Source of the DNA: Pictodentalium vernedei
Taxonomy: Eukaryota; Mollusca; Scaphopoda; Dentaliida; Dentaliidae
NCBI GenBank assembly: GCA_031216915.1
Contig: CM062289.1
Location: 395,028,674-395,092,673 of the forward strand
Direction: 5' to 3'
DNA: 64,000 nucleotides
Below are positions 47,945 to 59,638 of this stretch, in pieces (the stretch's first letter is position 1; each line of letters opens with the position of its first letter). Made by a program: the position numbers and the translations under genes. The notes under the pieces were generated by a model, which worked only from the letters and a program-made list of their open reading frames with translations, did not search any database and was not told the origin of the DNA.

Positions 47945-49263
47945 ATGATGAAAGAATATTGTTCAAATTGTAATGCAAGGAAGTCCTCCTCTGATTCTCA
48001 TGTTCATTGTGTTTCTTGTAGTCAATATACTCGCACTAATTCTTGCCCAGTGTGTGTCAATTGGAATGACAAACGTTGGAGACGTGTGTCACGGTATATT
48101 GTTAGCGGTGAGGGGTCCATGCCAGTCCTCTCCCTGCAGGGTCACTCTAGTTTTTCAGTCTCTTTTTCAGAGGAACAAGAACAGGGTGATGTTTCTGTGA
48201 TGTCTTCAAGAAGTGTGCCTCCGTCGTTGCAGTCTAACGAAGAGCTAGCGGCTAAAGTGCTCATGGAAATACGACAATTGCCTAAGAGGTCCCAAGTAGG
48301 ATCGACGGCGTTGTCGTCCACTAGCTCGCCCGGTGTAGCGACCATGCATGGAATGGCTCGTCTTCCGGGTTTGTCCGTTGCGGTCCAGGAAAGGAGTTTG
48401 GGTGATGCAAGCACTATAAACATTGAACGTGTACACCCAGCGACGACGGATCCAAGGATAGTATGGAGGAAGCCTGTCAGGCTGGTAGCTAGCTCATCCG
48501 GGTCTACCCGGACCACGAACGAGAGAGGCCCCTCTCTCTTACAGCAACATCTGGGCCCAGAGTTGTTGTACATAACGTTGGTCAGTCGGAGCATACGTCC
48601 ACTCCACCTGCTCGGGACGCTCCGTTGCATAGGCAGTCCGGAGAGACTAGTCTAACAGCTTCCTCATCCTCATAGCAGCACACACGACCGCACCTTGGCT
48701 ACATGACGGCTGATATCCAGCCAGCTTCGCCGACCCGGGATTCCATGTCGACCAGGTCATGCCATCCGGTAGCTAGGGATACGAGGCCTTTACAGTCGGG
48801 ACGTTCGCATAAAAGAAATATGCAGGATTCAACGTCCCAGGAGCTTCCGGCGGCTAAATCACGAAAGACCGTGGCTCCACAGGCCTCCGTAACGGACTTG
48901 CTATCGCAGATAGCTCATCTCGTCGCAGCATCCCAGCAGCCGTCAGAAACTTTTTCGGATCAGGAATTGTCTGAGGAAGCTGGGTCGGTTTGTTCCCCTG
49001 CAGAGTCAGGAAGGAACGACCGAGATTATCAAGTGGTCCAGCCGGATGGCGAAAGGGATTCAGAGCAGCTGGAATTTTCCCTTTTTGAGCAACATAAGGT
49101 AGCCATAGATTTCATCTGGCAATACCTTCCTGATGTTGTTCCTCCGGACCAGAATGCTGCGTTGCCGGATAAGAGACTGATAGCGTCACTGGACACAGAC
49201 TTTTTCGGCCGGAATAGGGACACCGTCCCTGAGTTTCCGACCCAGTCCAGAAATGTCTCATGA
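47945..49263 (+). pseudogene. DIRS copy C: gag-like region (fossil)
   Basis: The first part codes for a cysteine/histidine cluster (YCSNCNARK, HCVSCSQYTRTNSCPVC) of the kind found at the start of DIRS ORF1 proteins, followed by serine- and charge-rich sequence. One version of this region is present, whereas copies A and B carry it in tandem versions. It is a broken remnant. Confidence 0.65.
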
Positions 49264-50089
49264 ACATTTGAACTTTTGAATGACACTATATTCAAACTTG
49301 CCTCCAAGACGGGCAAGTCCGGTTTCTTAGCGTCCAATGTTCGACAGCTGCCTTTCATCAATTCAAGGAATAAATTTGATACGGCAGTTCCTCTGCGTCT
49401 GGACGACCAGGCTGAAGACCTAGAATTGTCTTTGCCATCGTCTATGTCTATTCCAGCCACTACGTTGGAAATGACAATCTCGTCTAACAGGATCAGCTTT
49501 GACGCATTATCGTACACAGATCACCTTACCAGAGCATTATCATTACGTCTCGAAGGAAAAGAATTCCAGGATGTACAAACTTCCTTAAGAGTTATTTTGA
49601 GGGCCATAGCATACTCTACGTAAAACTCTGCCCTTCAGTGGCAAATCTGGAGTTAATTAGACGTGATGCTGCCCTTGCTGCATCCACTCGGGTGGATCGT
49701 AAGATGAAAAACTCTCTTTGAGTCGCTCCGGTCTCCGGAGAGCTTCTCTTCGACGCCAAGCTTTCCTTAATCTATGATTAGATTACTAAGAAAGCTTCAG
49801 ACTCTCTGCTGTTCAAGTCCGCTCCTAAAAAGTCGGATTCAGCGGAGAAGAGTAAGACAGGCACTTCTGGGGCGAGTACGTCCAAGGAAAGTTCCTATAG
49901 AGGTTCTTATAAGTCCTCTAGGTCTTACTCCAGAGATCGTCAAGGTAGCAACTCAGGGGCCATAATACTGGCCGAGACAACCGGTCAGATGCCCCTAGGT
50001 CGACGGGGTGAGGTGCGGGTCGTGGAAGACATGGTTTCTCCTCCCGCAAGCCGCACAGGTCCAGGAGGTGATGGTGCAAACCTCTATCG

Positions 50090-51060
50090 TTTTCCAGTGG
50101 GCGGAAGGCTATTGAGTTTCTTAACCAATTGGTTGTCGATTACGGATGACCCTTGGGTTTGAGGGGTAATTTCAGAAGGGCTAAAACTGTCCTTCAAAAG
50201 AAAGCCTCCGTTAACTCGAAGTCCAAGATGGACTCAGCTTCCGTCAAATCCTCAGAAGAGAGGTTCGCTTCTATTAGATGTCCAATCTCTTCTGGAGAAG
50301 AATGCGATAGAGGTCATAGAAAACCAGGAATCTCCAGGTTTCTACAGACATCTGTTTCTGGTTCCGAAACCAGACGGCTCGTTTCGTCCAGTCATAGATC
50401 CGAGCTGGATAAACAAGCTGATCGTAGCTCCAAAATTTTATATGGAGACCATTGGATCGGTCAGAGCAAGCATTCGAGTGAACGACTATGCTGCGAGCAT
50501 AGATCTCAAGGATGCATACTTTCACGTCATGGTACATCCGGCGTTCAGAAAGTATCTTCGGTTCGCTGTCCTAGGAGTTGTTTATCAGTTCCGAGCAATG
50601 TGCTTCGGTCTGAATCTAGCGCCCTGGGCTTTCACTCGAATAATGAACTCGGTAATGACTCATTTCTGAGCTCATTCGTCTGCGGTAACCTCGGCCTACC
50701 TGGACGACATACTTCAGAGGTATGGCAACGAGTTAACGCTTCAGAACGATGGTCAGAATCTGCTTCAACTGCCCCGACGTTTCTGTTTTATAGTAAACAA
50801 GAAATTGGATCTGATGCCATCCAAGTCATTCACCCACCTGGGAATGAGTTTCGAGACGCACAACAATCTCGTTCATCTGCCATTAACCAGAGCGAAATGA
50901 TTCAGTTGTTATGCTCGCTTTTGTCTTCACTCCGACATAGTTACAGCGAGAGAATTCATGCGACTGATAGGTTTGTGCGGAGCCGCCGTGGATCTTATTC
51001 TGATGGGGCGGCTACGTACTCGGCCACTCCAAATCTTTCTGACTCAGAATTGGAGTGTGA
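50090..51060 (+). pseudogene. DIRS copy C: reverse transcriptase region (fossil)
   Basis: Recognisable reverse transcriptase signatures are SIDLKDAYFHVMVHP, FGLNLAPWAFTRIM and, downstream, AYLDD. The FGLNLAPW form is typical of DIRS/Ngaro-type elements. The region is broken. Confidence 0.8.
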
Positions 51061-51581
51061 AGATTCATTCGCTTGATACGAACATCGTCTTGTCCAATCA
51101 AGTGAAACAAGAGATACAGTCTTGGGCAGATATTCAGTGGTTAACTCAGGGAGTTCCTCTGCAATCGCCGGATCCGAGTTTTACGATTTTGACGGATGCC
51201 AGTCAAACAGGTTGGGGCGCAACTTTAAGCCCAACAGATTCGAAGTGCCAGGGTCTTTGGGACCTGCAGTTCCTAAACAAGCACATAAACATCAAAGAAA
51301 TGATGTCAATTTGGCTTGCGCTACGTCATTGGATGAACATTATTCAGAATTCACATGTGCAAATTCTGTCTGACAACTCGACAGTTGTAGCGTATATTCG
51401 GAACCAGGGAGGCACTCATTCCATTCCGTTATTCAGCTTAATGGAAAGAATCCTTCTGTTTGTCCTAGAGCATCAAGTTCTCCTGTCGGTCCGTCATATT
51501 CCGGGTCGTCTGAACGTTTTGGCAGACTCCCTTTCTCGGAGGGGTCGCATGTTGCCGTCAGAATGGACTCTCAACAAATGA
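51060..51581 (+). pseudogene. DIRS copy C: RNase H region (fossil)
   Basis: TILTDASQTGWGATL, IKEMMSIWLALRHW, ILSDNSTVVAYIRNQGG and VRHIPGRLNVLADSLSR are the successive RNase H blocks of DIRS-type polyproteins. This is one of the better-kept parts. Confidence 0.85.
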
Positions 51582-52133
51582 GTATTCAATCAGATATGCT
51601 ACCAATGGGAGCGTCCGATGATAGACTTATTTGCGACGCATCTCAACAATCAGTTGTATGTGTCGCCGTGTCCAGATCCTCGTGCGTTTTCAGTAAACGC
51701 TCTCTCGATCTCTTGGGACGGAATGATAGGATACGCGTATCCTCCTGCGCCATTGATTCAGCAGATATTACTCAACATAAAGCAATCTCACTGCAAAATT
51801 CTGTTGGTAGCATCTCTGTCACCCCAGAGACCATGGATAAATCTACTCAGGTGTCTGTTGTGGGACATTCCCCGGAAGCTTCCTCCACGGGAGGATCTTC
51901 TTTTGCAGGGGAAATCGCGCACACTGCATCACAACCCGCAAGGTCTCAACCTTCACGTATTTCCGTTGTGCGGTCCTTCTTGCACGGCAAGCAATTTACA
52001 GGACGAGCAGTGGACGCAATTTCTAACTGTAGGAGGACCTCCTCTTCGCTAAATTATCTCTGGTGAAGGGATCATTCTATTGATATTTATGATCACTCCA
52101 TTCCAGACATTGCTAATTTTCTAGTCTATCTGT

Positions 52134-52976
52134 TTGATGAGATCAAACTGCAGCCTGTCACCATTAAGGGTTATAGGTCTATGCTATCTGATACCTATGC
52201 ACATCATGATAGTTTACAGATTGGATCTAATGTCTCTTTATCTAGTGAAAAACTTTTCGATAAATAGACCTAGAACCCTTAGATTAATTCCTAAGTGGAA
52301 TTTAGCTTGGGTTCTTAAGCAAAAAGAAGCGCCATTTGAGCCTCTTGACACGGTGGACTTCAAATTCTTATCTTATAAGACAGCTTTTCTCTTAGCCTTC
52401 TCTTCGGCTAGAAGAGTTAGTGAGCTTCATGCACTATCTGTTGATGATTCTCACTATCGTAGTATAGGTAATACTATTACCTTGACTACTAATGTCAGAT
52501 TTTTGGCTAAGAATCAGGCTCCTAATAAGTATCCGGAATCTATTGTTATTAAGGCTCTTCCGTCTTCAGACGGGCATAGGCCTTTACTCTGTCCTGTTAG
52601 AGCTATATGTATTTACAAACGTAGATCTGAGTTTATCAGAAAGGGATGTAAATGTTTCTTTCTGTCTCTGCTGTCTAATAGAAGGGACATTACGGTCCAT
52701 TCTATTGCAAGGTGGATTCAGTTAACTATCCGCACTGCTTATGAAAATCTATCTTCAACTCAGCAGTCTGTGCTTAAGATTTCAGCGCATGAAGTAAGAG
52801 CTCTATCTACATCTTGGGCTTATGCTAATAGTGTTGCTGTTACAGATTTGATGAAGGCTGCATATTGGTCTCAGCCTTCCACATTCACGAATTTTTATCT
52901 TAGAAATATTGAGTCCATTTCTGGAGACCTGCATTGTTTAGGTCCGTTATCTGTTGCTCAGAATGTCGTCCACTAA
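52134..52976 (+). pseudogene. DIRS copy C: tyrosine recombinase region (fossil)
   Basis: The region shows the tyrosine-recombinase pattern: an arginine block (LAFSSARRVSELHAL), the HxxR block (ISAHEVRALSTSWA) and a tyrosine block (FTNFYLRNI). In this family the enzyme inserts a circular copy, which explains the lack of target duplications. Confidence 0.85.
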
Positions 52977-53257
52977 ACATTTGCAACTATAGTTATGCAG
53001 GCTTTCTGTTCCGGCAGCAACTCTGTCCTGCTGCCCTCTTTGCTCTGGGGTATTTTTTTTATTCAGCTAAGTCTGGGTCATTGGTATAGTATAAAAATGT
53101 TAAAACATTTATAGCCAAATGTCATTCTTACAACCCGTGCCTGGTAAGCGTTATGTAATCAGCAGGGAGGTATGAGTTCCCAACTCATGGGAGGGCCATC
53201 CCCGTCTGGGTCATTGGTAAGTATAAAAAATATATAAATTACTATAAATTTTTTAAA

Positions 53258-54541
53258 TTCTTAACCATTGAATATATTTAACAAGGCTTTGTAATTGTAT
53301 GTATTGTCACTAGACAGTGTGCCATGAATCATAATAAGGTTTCTCCCCTCAAGGTCCCAGTTAAGGTCACAAAATAATAGTTGGATATTGCTCTTTTGTC
53401 CTTGTTCTGTCTCTATGATCTGATCCATATGATTGATCTTATTTATACTTGACACAGATGCTGACCAAAAGGTTGTGTCAGGATTTTGACCCAAGGTCAT
53501 ATTCTGATGGTGAAGGTCACATTCAATATAATTTTTGTCAAGTCAATATAATTTGATCTAAGTGGCAGATCTTGTTCATACTTCAAATAAATATTAGCCA
53601 TGACTGAATAGTGTGTTGTGACCTTGACCAAAAGCCATATCATCAAGGTCAAGGTCACAAAAATAATATTTGGATATTGCTATATTGCCATCATCCGGGC
53701 TCTATAATATGGTCCATAACACTGATCATGTTCATTCTTGACACAGTTGCTAACCATAACCAAAGAGTGTGCCATGATCTTGACCCAAGATCATATTCTC
53801 ATGGTTAAGGTCACAATCAAGAAAACTTCACTATTTTACTATCATTTTTGTCCAGTTCATATATTTTGATCCAATTGGCATATCTTGTTCTAATTCAAAC
53901 AAATATTGTCCATGACTGAATAATGTGTCTTGACCTTGACCCAAGATCATATTATCGTCAAGATCACAAAAATAATATTTGGATATTGCTATATTGCCCT
54001 CGTCCGTTCTGTATAATCTGATTCATACAACTGATCTTGTTCATACTTGACACAGTTGCTGACCATAACCAAAGAGTGAGCCCTGATCTTGACCCAAGGT
54101 CATATTTTCATGGGCAAGGTCAAGAAAAGTTCAATATTTTACCATCATTTTTGTCCAGCCCATATAATTTGTTCTAATTAGCAGATCTTGTTCATACTGG
54201 GTACAATTATTAATCATGCCTCAAAGGAGTGTCATGACTTTGATCCAAGGTTTTATAATCAAGGTCAAGGTCACAGACAGCAGAACTTAGATATTATTGT
54301 AAAGACCGTGTCCAGTCCATATAACTTGGTATGATTGACAGATCTTTACTTATACTTGGTAAATTACTGCTTATGACTCAAAGGTGTACAGCAATTGATT
54401 TAAGGTCATATCATCAAGGTCAAGGACACAGGCACCAAACTTAATGTCACAAGCAGTAACACTTGGATTTTTGTCATGTATTTAGTTTCCCCCTAAAATC
54501 AGTGACCCTTTGTGGAACTGTATTGGCTGAGAGGCCTTTTG
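53258..54541 (+). mobile_element. Right part of the AGCTCTGCC-family element split by DIRS copy C
   Basis: It resumes TTCTTAACCATTGAATAT and carries units with ATTTGGATATTGCTATATTG, TTGTTCATACTTGACACAGT, GACCATAACCAAAGAGTG and ATCTTGACCCAAGGTCATAT. It ends GGCTGAGAGGCCTTTTG, a hairpin-type 3' end like 42383. Together with 46431-46859 it forms one Helentron-like element. Confidence 0.6.
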
Positions 54542-54599
54542 TTTAGTCTCATACTTCTTAATAAGCAGTCTATATCAGGTGAATACCGATTGCCTGGGC

Positions 54600-54801
54600 C
54601 AGTACATAGTACCGCCCAGCGCAATTCACAAAAAAATCGCCATTCAGTTTTCATTATTTTTTTCATTTTTTGTCTCAGAAACATAGCTCATTCCAATGAG
54701 GGCTCAAAAGCTATGCCTTTGATGGAAAAAATGAAAAAAAATAATTATTCAAATATTTTGTTTACAAGTGGCGTCTTCTTTCATGTTAGGTAAAGGGTTA
54801 A
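54600..54801. mobile_element. Degraded type I TTAA MITE
   Basis: The right end TTAGGTAAAGGGTTAA and the inner arm (TTTTTTGTCTCAGAAACATA) are clear. The left end is degraded beyond ACCGCCCAGCGCAATTC and the central hairpin is reduced to one side. A 13-base G run follows at 54955-54967. Confidence 0.6.
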
Positions 54802-54989
54802 CAAATAGGTTATTTCTTGTTTGATTTATATCAGTCTTGATATCAGTCCTCGTTAACGTTATTAGCCTTTGACCTTCAAGCTGATAACATTGTTACCTCA
54901 GACCGATATAAAATCAGACCTCTGATTATGCCCTATTCTGCGGCGGGTGGGTGTGGGGGGGGGGGGGTAAAGTAAAGAGCAGCATACGT

Positions 54990-56040
54990 TCATGCGTTAC
55001 AGATTATTTCTGTCCAACATGTTTGCTGCTGCAGCTCCACCACTATTAATTCCTTTTCTTAACTCTTAACCAGCTGGGTATTTTCAAGATATTTTTCATT
55101 AAATCCAGTCTTGGCTGCTACAAAGCAGCCATGACTAGATTTCAGGAAAAATGTATCAAAATTTGACTCCAGGAATAAAAGGTGAAAAAATTCATTCAGT
55201 TTACAGGAGAGAAATTTGATTAAATGTGCCCAAAGGTTTCTGATTTCGATGTCAAGAGAAATCCTGTCCTGGGCAGGAATATCTGCCAGCAGCATGTAAG
55301 GAGTTAATACATACAGAGTTATTTGTCCTTGTGTTCATATTGGGTATTACTAAAAATGTGTCCATCCGACATGTTTAGTACTCCAGCAGTGTCACTGTTT
55401 GTTGGATTGAAGTGAATTATCACACCATTCTACCATCACATGTCTTTATTACTCTTTAACATAGTTTGTGATAGCATGGATGCCCTCACTGGAATATTTG
55501 AAGAGTTACTTCCCTTCACCTAATTTAGGCATTTATCAAAATATCTGTCCGTCCAACATGTTTTCTGCTCTAGTTCTGCCACAATATGGAGGATTTAAAT
55601 AATTTTGGACTTATTTGTACCATCAGGGAACATGTGCTATGGTGGAATTAATGCCCTTGCTTGAATATGTACAGAGTTGTCTGCCCTTGTTTCACATTGG
55701 GTATTACTAAATATATGTCTGTCCAAAATGTTTTCTCCAGCAATGTCACTGTTTGTTGGATTGAAGTCGCACCTTTATACCTTGGCATTGTGGAACATTT
55801 TCATGATAACAAGGATGTCTTCTCTAGAATATCTTCTCAGGGTTACTTCCCTTAATAAATTTAGATATTTAGTAAAAAAACTGTCCGTCCAACATGTTGG
55901 CTGCTCTGGTTCAATTACAATTTGTAACAAGTATTCAAATCATTTTTGTTATAGCTGTACCTTATCATAGAGGAACAGATCCCATGGCAGAACAAATATC
56001 CTTGCTTTGGTATTTACAGAGTGATTTTCCATTGAATCAC
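54990..56040 (+). repeat. Degenerate tandem repeat, units of about 175-180 bp
   Basis: CAGAGTT...TGTCC, TTGGGTATTACTAA, CAACATGTTTGCTGCT-like and CACTGTTTGTTGGATTGAAG blocks recur (for example at about 55315/55670 and 55395/55748). A TTAA-flanked element at 55059-55307 interrupts the array. No gene lies in it. Confidence 0.5.
55059..55307. mobile_element. Third family of TTAA MITE
   Basis: TTAACTCTTAACCAGCTGG on the left and, reversed, TTAACTCCTTACATGCTGGC on the right form ends of about 20 bases. A central hairpin pairs TTGGCTGCT with AGCAGCCA. It sits in the tandem repeat 54990-56040. Assignment to piggyBac-type elements rests on the TTAA alone. Confidence 0.5.
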
Positions 56041-56069
56041 AGTGGATTCATTCTATAATATGAGAATGG

Positions 56070-56500
56070 TTTGTTTGCATGTCTAATTGTTCCATATTTT
56101 CTCCCACATGGATGGTCCTATCTTCACCAGACTTGGCAAATGGGTTCATGTGGACCTCATAATAGCCCCTGAGGGTTTGTATTATATATCCCTGCAGTAA
56201 AACAAAGAAAATACATGGAAATTCCCCAAAATGTGGAATTGTATGTTTATTTTTTTTTTCCACATCCAACATGGATGGTCCTATAATGCCTATTGACACC
56301 AATCTTTTGGTCACGGTGTTCATGGTCCTCACAATTACCACTGGGGGGATAGAATTTCTCTGCTGTAAATCAAAATCAACAGTTGGATCTCCCGTGTGGA
56401 TGATCCAGTCATCACTAACCTTCACCAACAGGTTTATGTGGATCTCCCAGTTGCTACTGGATGTTGGATTGCCTTTCCATATTGTAAAACAAAGACAATA
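56070..56500 (+). repeat. Degenerate tandem units with CATGGATGGTCCTAT
   Basis: Three diverged units of about 145-180 bp carry ACATGGATGGTCCTAT or GTGTGGATGATCC, CACCA...TTGG, TGTGGA and ...TGTAAA(A)CAAAG. No coding sense is evident. The remaining intron, 56501-56672, shows only the pyrimidine tract before the next exon. Confidence 0.45.
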
Positions 56501-56672
56501 ACCCCCTCACATGTATATGCCTAGTATTAAAAATATGTCCATCTTGGCATTATGTGAGGAGGAATAGCCATGCGTGGTACTGTTTTTAATACCTTCACCG
56601 ACACTTTTTGTACAGGTTTTCTTCCCAGCAGTGAATGTATAACAAGGCATCAAAACTTACTTTATTTTGCAG

Positions 56673-56761
56673 GGACAGAGTTTTTGTGAATGGTCAACTA
56701 GAATACCATGAATATAAAGATTTTAGTGAAAAGAATGTAAAAATTACTTCAATATTAGCAA
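56673..56761 (+). CDS. SSBP1: Mitochondrial single-stranded DNA-binding protein, internal exon (C-terminal OB-fold)
   Basis: TTATTTTGCAG precedes and GTAAGT follows. One base completes the glycine codon begun at 24269-24270; then come 29 codons: DRVFVNGQLEYHEYKD, FSEKNVKITSILA, and one leftover base. It corresponds to human SRIYLEGKIDYGEY...TTIIAD, the last strands of the OB fold, with the VxGxxxYxEY pattern kept. The final residues (expected xNxIFL and a short tail) must be in a following exon, which I did not find before base 64000. The frame is intact. Strength lies in agreement with the two earlier exons on strand, order, phase and alignment. Confidence 0.93.
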
Positions 56762-56818
56762 GTAAGTTCATTAACAATTTCTCCCCTGATGTTACAGATT
56801 GATATCTTCTATGCCAGT

Positions 56819-57044
56819 TTAATCCTTTCTATAATGAATCGCCCACGTCCACCTGCGTAATTTTCAAATTTAGCAGTTGAAAAAATTACATTTTTTAAAA
56901 GGTTTCAACAAAACAATATGTGACCCCTCATTGGAGCGAGCTCATCGAGCTCGTTCCAATGAGGGGTCACATGACATGGTTTTGTCAAAAATATTTAAAA
57001 AACTAATTAAAGTACGATATCCTGTTTGTTGGGTAATGAGTTAA
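56819..57044. mobile_element. Palindromic MITE, TTAA target site, outer type II
   Basis: TTAATCCTTTCTATAATGAA on the left is a slightly decayed end; the right end is TTGGGTAATGAGTTAA. The centre has the hairpin GGAGCGAGCTCATCGAGCTC. It begins 58 bases after an SSBP1 exon and shares its right TTAA with the next MITE. Confidence 0.7.
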
Positions 57045-57206
57045 CCCTTTACTCAATACAGATGATATCAAAATTTATTATTTTTAATTATCGGTATTGA
57101 CCGGTATTGTTTTTGTTAAATTTTTTCAAAACATTTAAACAAAACCATATCATGTAACCCCTCATTGGAATGAGCTTCACAAGAGCATTCCATTGTGGGG
57201 TCACAT
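57041..57206. mobile_element. Left part of a type II TTAA MITE split by a LINE
   Basis: TTAACCCTTTACTCAATACA starts it; AACAAAACCATATCATGTAA and a worn central hairpin follow. It breaks off at GGGGTCACAT, where the LINE tail begins, and continues at about 59639. Confidence 0.65.
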
Positions 57207-59638
57207 AATAATAATAATAATAATAATAATAATTTATTTTCTAGAGCGTAAAACCACAAATAGTGCTCTAAAACACTTGACAGAAATAAATACACTTTTC
57301 TGAAATAAAGAGTCACATCTGTTTTGGTTGCCTCTTACAGAAGTTCATTAGAATGCTTCAGTGAATAGGAAAGTTTTAAAATTTCTTTTGAAGACATCGA
57401 GAGTTTCTGAAATTCTGACACTAATTGGCTGGGAATTCCACAATCTGGGACCCATGATTGAGAACACACGATCATGAGCCTGATTAGATCTGCTAAAAGG
57501 TACAACTAGTTGAATTTGGTTTTTAGATCTGAGACTGCGTGATGGTTTATATACAGTGAGGAGCCCTTGTAGGTAAACTGGAGCTAGTTTGTGGATACAT
57601 TTGAATACTAAGATCAATATTTTGAAATCAATTCTCTGTTTAACTGGAAGCCAATGTAGTTGTCTTAAAACAGGTGTTATGTGTTCAGAGCGTTTGGTAC
57701 CAGTAATTATCCTAGCAGCAGTATTCTGAACTTTTTGAAGCTTCTGAATCAGGCACTGGGACAGCCCCACTAACACTGAATTACAATAGTCTAGTTGTGA
57801 GGTGATGAAGGAGTGCACAAGTTTTTCAGGTGCTGACTGGTTAAGATAAGGTCACAGCCTTCCAACATTACGAACCTGCCAGTAGCATTTTTAGCTCAAC
57901 TTTGGCGAAGCCAAATTTGAGCTTATGCCATGGCCCATCGTCCGTCTGTCCATCTGTCCGTCAACAATTGGATACGGCTCGAGCTAGAGGCCGTATTTAT
58001 GAACCGATCTTTACGAAACTTCTTGGGTACCTTTATTATGACTGTGGGACGAGAACGAGTGTTTTGGGGTGCGATGCGAAATTCAAGATGGCTGCCAGCC
58101 ACCATTTTGTACCGACGATGCAGAAATCTGTTTTTTGTACAGAACTTCCATATGAAAGCTCTGATTTGAATAATTTAGGTCTAATCAGTTTTTTGTACAC
58201 AACTTCAACTTCTATACGGCTCAGGCTAGAGGCCGTATTTATGAACCGATCTTTACGAAACTTCTTGGGTACCTTTGTTATCACCGTGGGATGAGAACGA
58301 GTGTTTTTGGGTGTGGTCCGAAATTCAAGATGGCCACCAGCAGCCATTTTCTACCAAAATTAGTGCAATCAGTCTTTTGTACAGAACTTCTGTATGAAAG
58401 TTCTGATTTGAATAAATTTTTGTATGAATGTTTAGTAACATGGAATACATCACATATAGTACAGGTTTTTTTCTCGTGCAGAAATTATGCAAATTAGATG
58501 AACTTTGATTTATTCAGTGCTACTTATACACTGTAAGTGCACATGTCAATACGGCTTGGGCTAGAGGCTGTATTTATGAACCAATCTTCACAAAACTTCT
58601 TGGGTACCTTTGTTATCACCTTGGGACGAGAATGAGTGTTTCTGGGTGCGGTCCAAAATTCAAGATGGCAGCCAGTGGCCATTCTGTACCGAAATTAGGT
58701 CCAATCAGTTTTTTGTCACAACTTCTACACAGCTCATATTTGTGAACTGATCTTCACGAAACTTCTTGAATACCTTTGTTTTCACCTTGGGACAGGAATG
58801 AGTGTGTTTTGGGGTGCCTTTGTTATCACTGTGCTATGAGAACAAATATTTTGGGGTTCAGTCAGACCCATTCTGGGATGCAAAGATTTCTTTTCTAGTT
58901 TAGCATCTGACTGTCACCCACCTTTTCAATACTTTACCTATACTATACATTTGTTACAGGCAACGGTCAGTATTTATGTACAGACCGTTACAATACTTTA
59001 TATGTACCTTTGTTATCAGGTCATTACCTAGATGTTTGTCATTGCTGTATCACATACTATACATGTACATGTCTTTGTCTTTGTCTTGACAAGTTGAGCT
59101 ACAGTGTCATTGACACTTTCATTGACATATTTTATTGATATGGATGTCTAGTTTTAAATTTGAGTCCATAATCAGTCCAGTATTCCTGGCCGATTCACTT
59201 TTCACAGTGATGTTGTTTCCAACCAGAATTGATGTAACAGAGGGTGTAGGCATGCGAACCCCAGATATCACTAAGAATTCAATTTTAGAGTCATTCATTT
59301 TCAGTTTAAAGTCTATCATCCATTCCCGCACAAGATTTATGCAAGTTTCCATGTTATTGACTGCGGTGAATGAGTCACTTGGAACAGATGTCTTGAATGT
59401 GATGTACAGTTGGGTGTCGTCTGCGTACAGATGATATGATAGACCATGCTTTTTAAGAAGGCAACCCAGAGAAGAAGTGTACAGAGTAAACAATAGTGGT
59501 CCAAGAACTGAGCCCTGAGGAACACCACACTTTAACGTCCTGCTTTCTGAACCGATCTTATTGATACATATTTGTTGACTGCGACCTTCTAGATATGATT
59601 CAAACCACGATAAGACAGTTTCACATATGCCATGCTAT
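57207..59638 (-). mobile_element. 5'-truncated LINE (CR1/L2/Jockey-like group), split by a Helentron-like element
   Basis: On the - strand the region 59635-59129 encodes reverse transcriptase blocks GVPQGSVLGPLLFTLY and YADDTQLY. After the insertion at 57894-59127 the frame goes on with KLVHSFITSQLDYCNSVL, LQKVQNTAARIITG and LRQLHWLPVKQRIDFKI, the C-terminal region usual in CR1/L2-type LINEs. Endonuclease and the first half of the reverse transcriptase are missing, the common 5' truncation. The 3' tail is an (ATA)n run at 57203-57231. One TGA stop lies near 57853; otherwise both pieces are open, so the copy is fairly young. Target duplications could not be fixed. Confidence 0.85.
57894..59127 (+). 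mobile_element. Helentron-like AGCTCAAC-family element inserted in the LINE
   Basis: It starts AGCTCAACTTTGGCGAAGCC after a T run and ends GAGCTACAGTGTCATTGACA, CTTTCATT. Units of about 335 bp and the last 350 bp match the element at 25076-29003 closely. Joining the flanks at the T run (GTAGCAT / TGACATATTT) restores the LINE frame without duplicated bases, the behaviour expected of an insertion between two T residues. It has no coding capacity. Confidence 0.65.

Larger units (their letters stand above)
46860..53257 (+). mobile_element. DIRS-type tyrosine-recombinase retrotransposon, copy C (full length, best kept, fossil)
   Basis: The left terminal repeat starts at 46860 (ATTTTTATACTGTACCAATG then ACCCAGAC). 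The right side has the internal complementary region (about 53055-53215) and ends at about 53257. Gag-like, reverse transcriptase, RNase H and tyrosine recombinase regions follow in the usual DIRS order. I see no LTRs and no target duplication; the flanks rejoin as one repeat unit, as expected for recombinase-mediated insertion. The longest open stretches in the window lie here, so it is younger than the amplification source of copies A and B. It is still broken, by roughly half a dozen to a dozen breaks. It interrupts the element 46431-54541. Confidence 0.9.
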
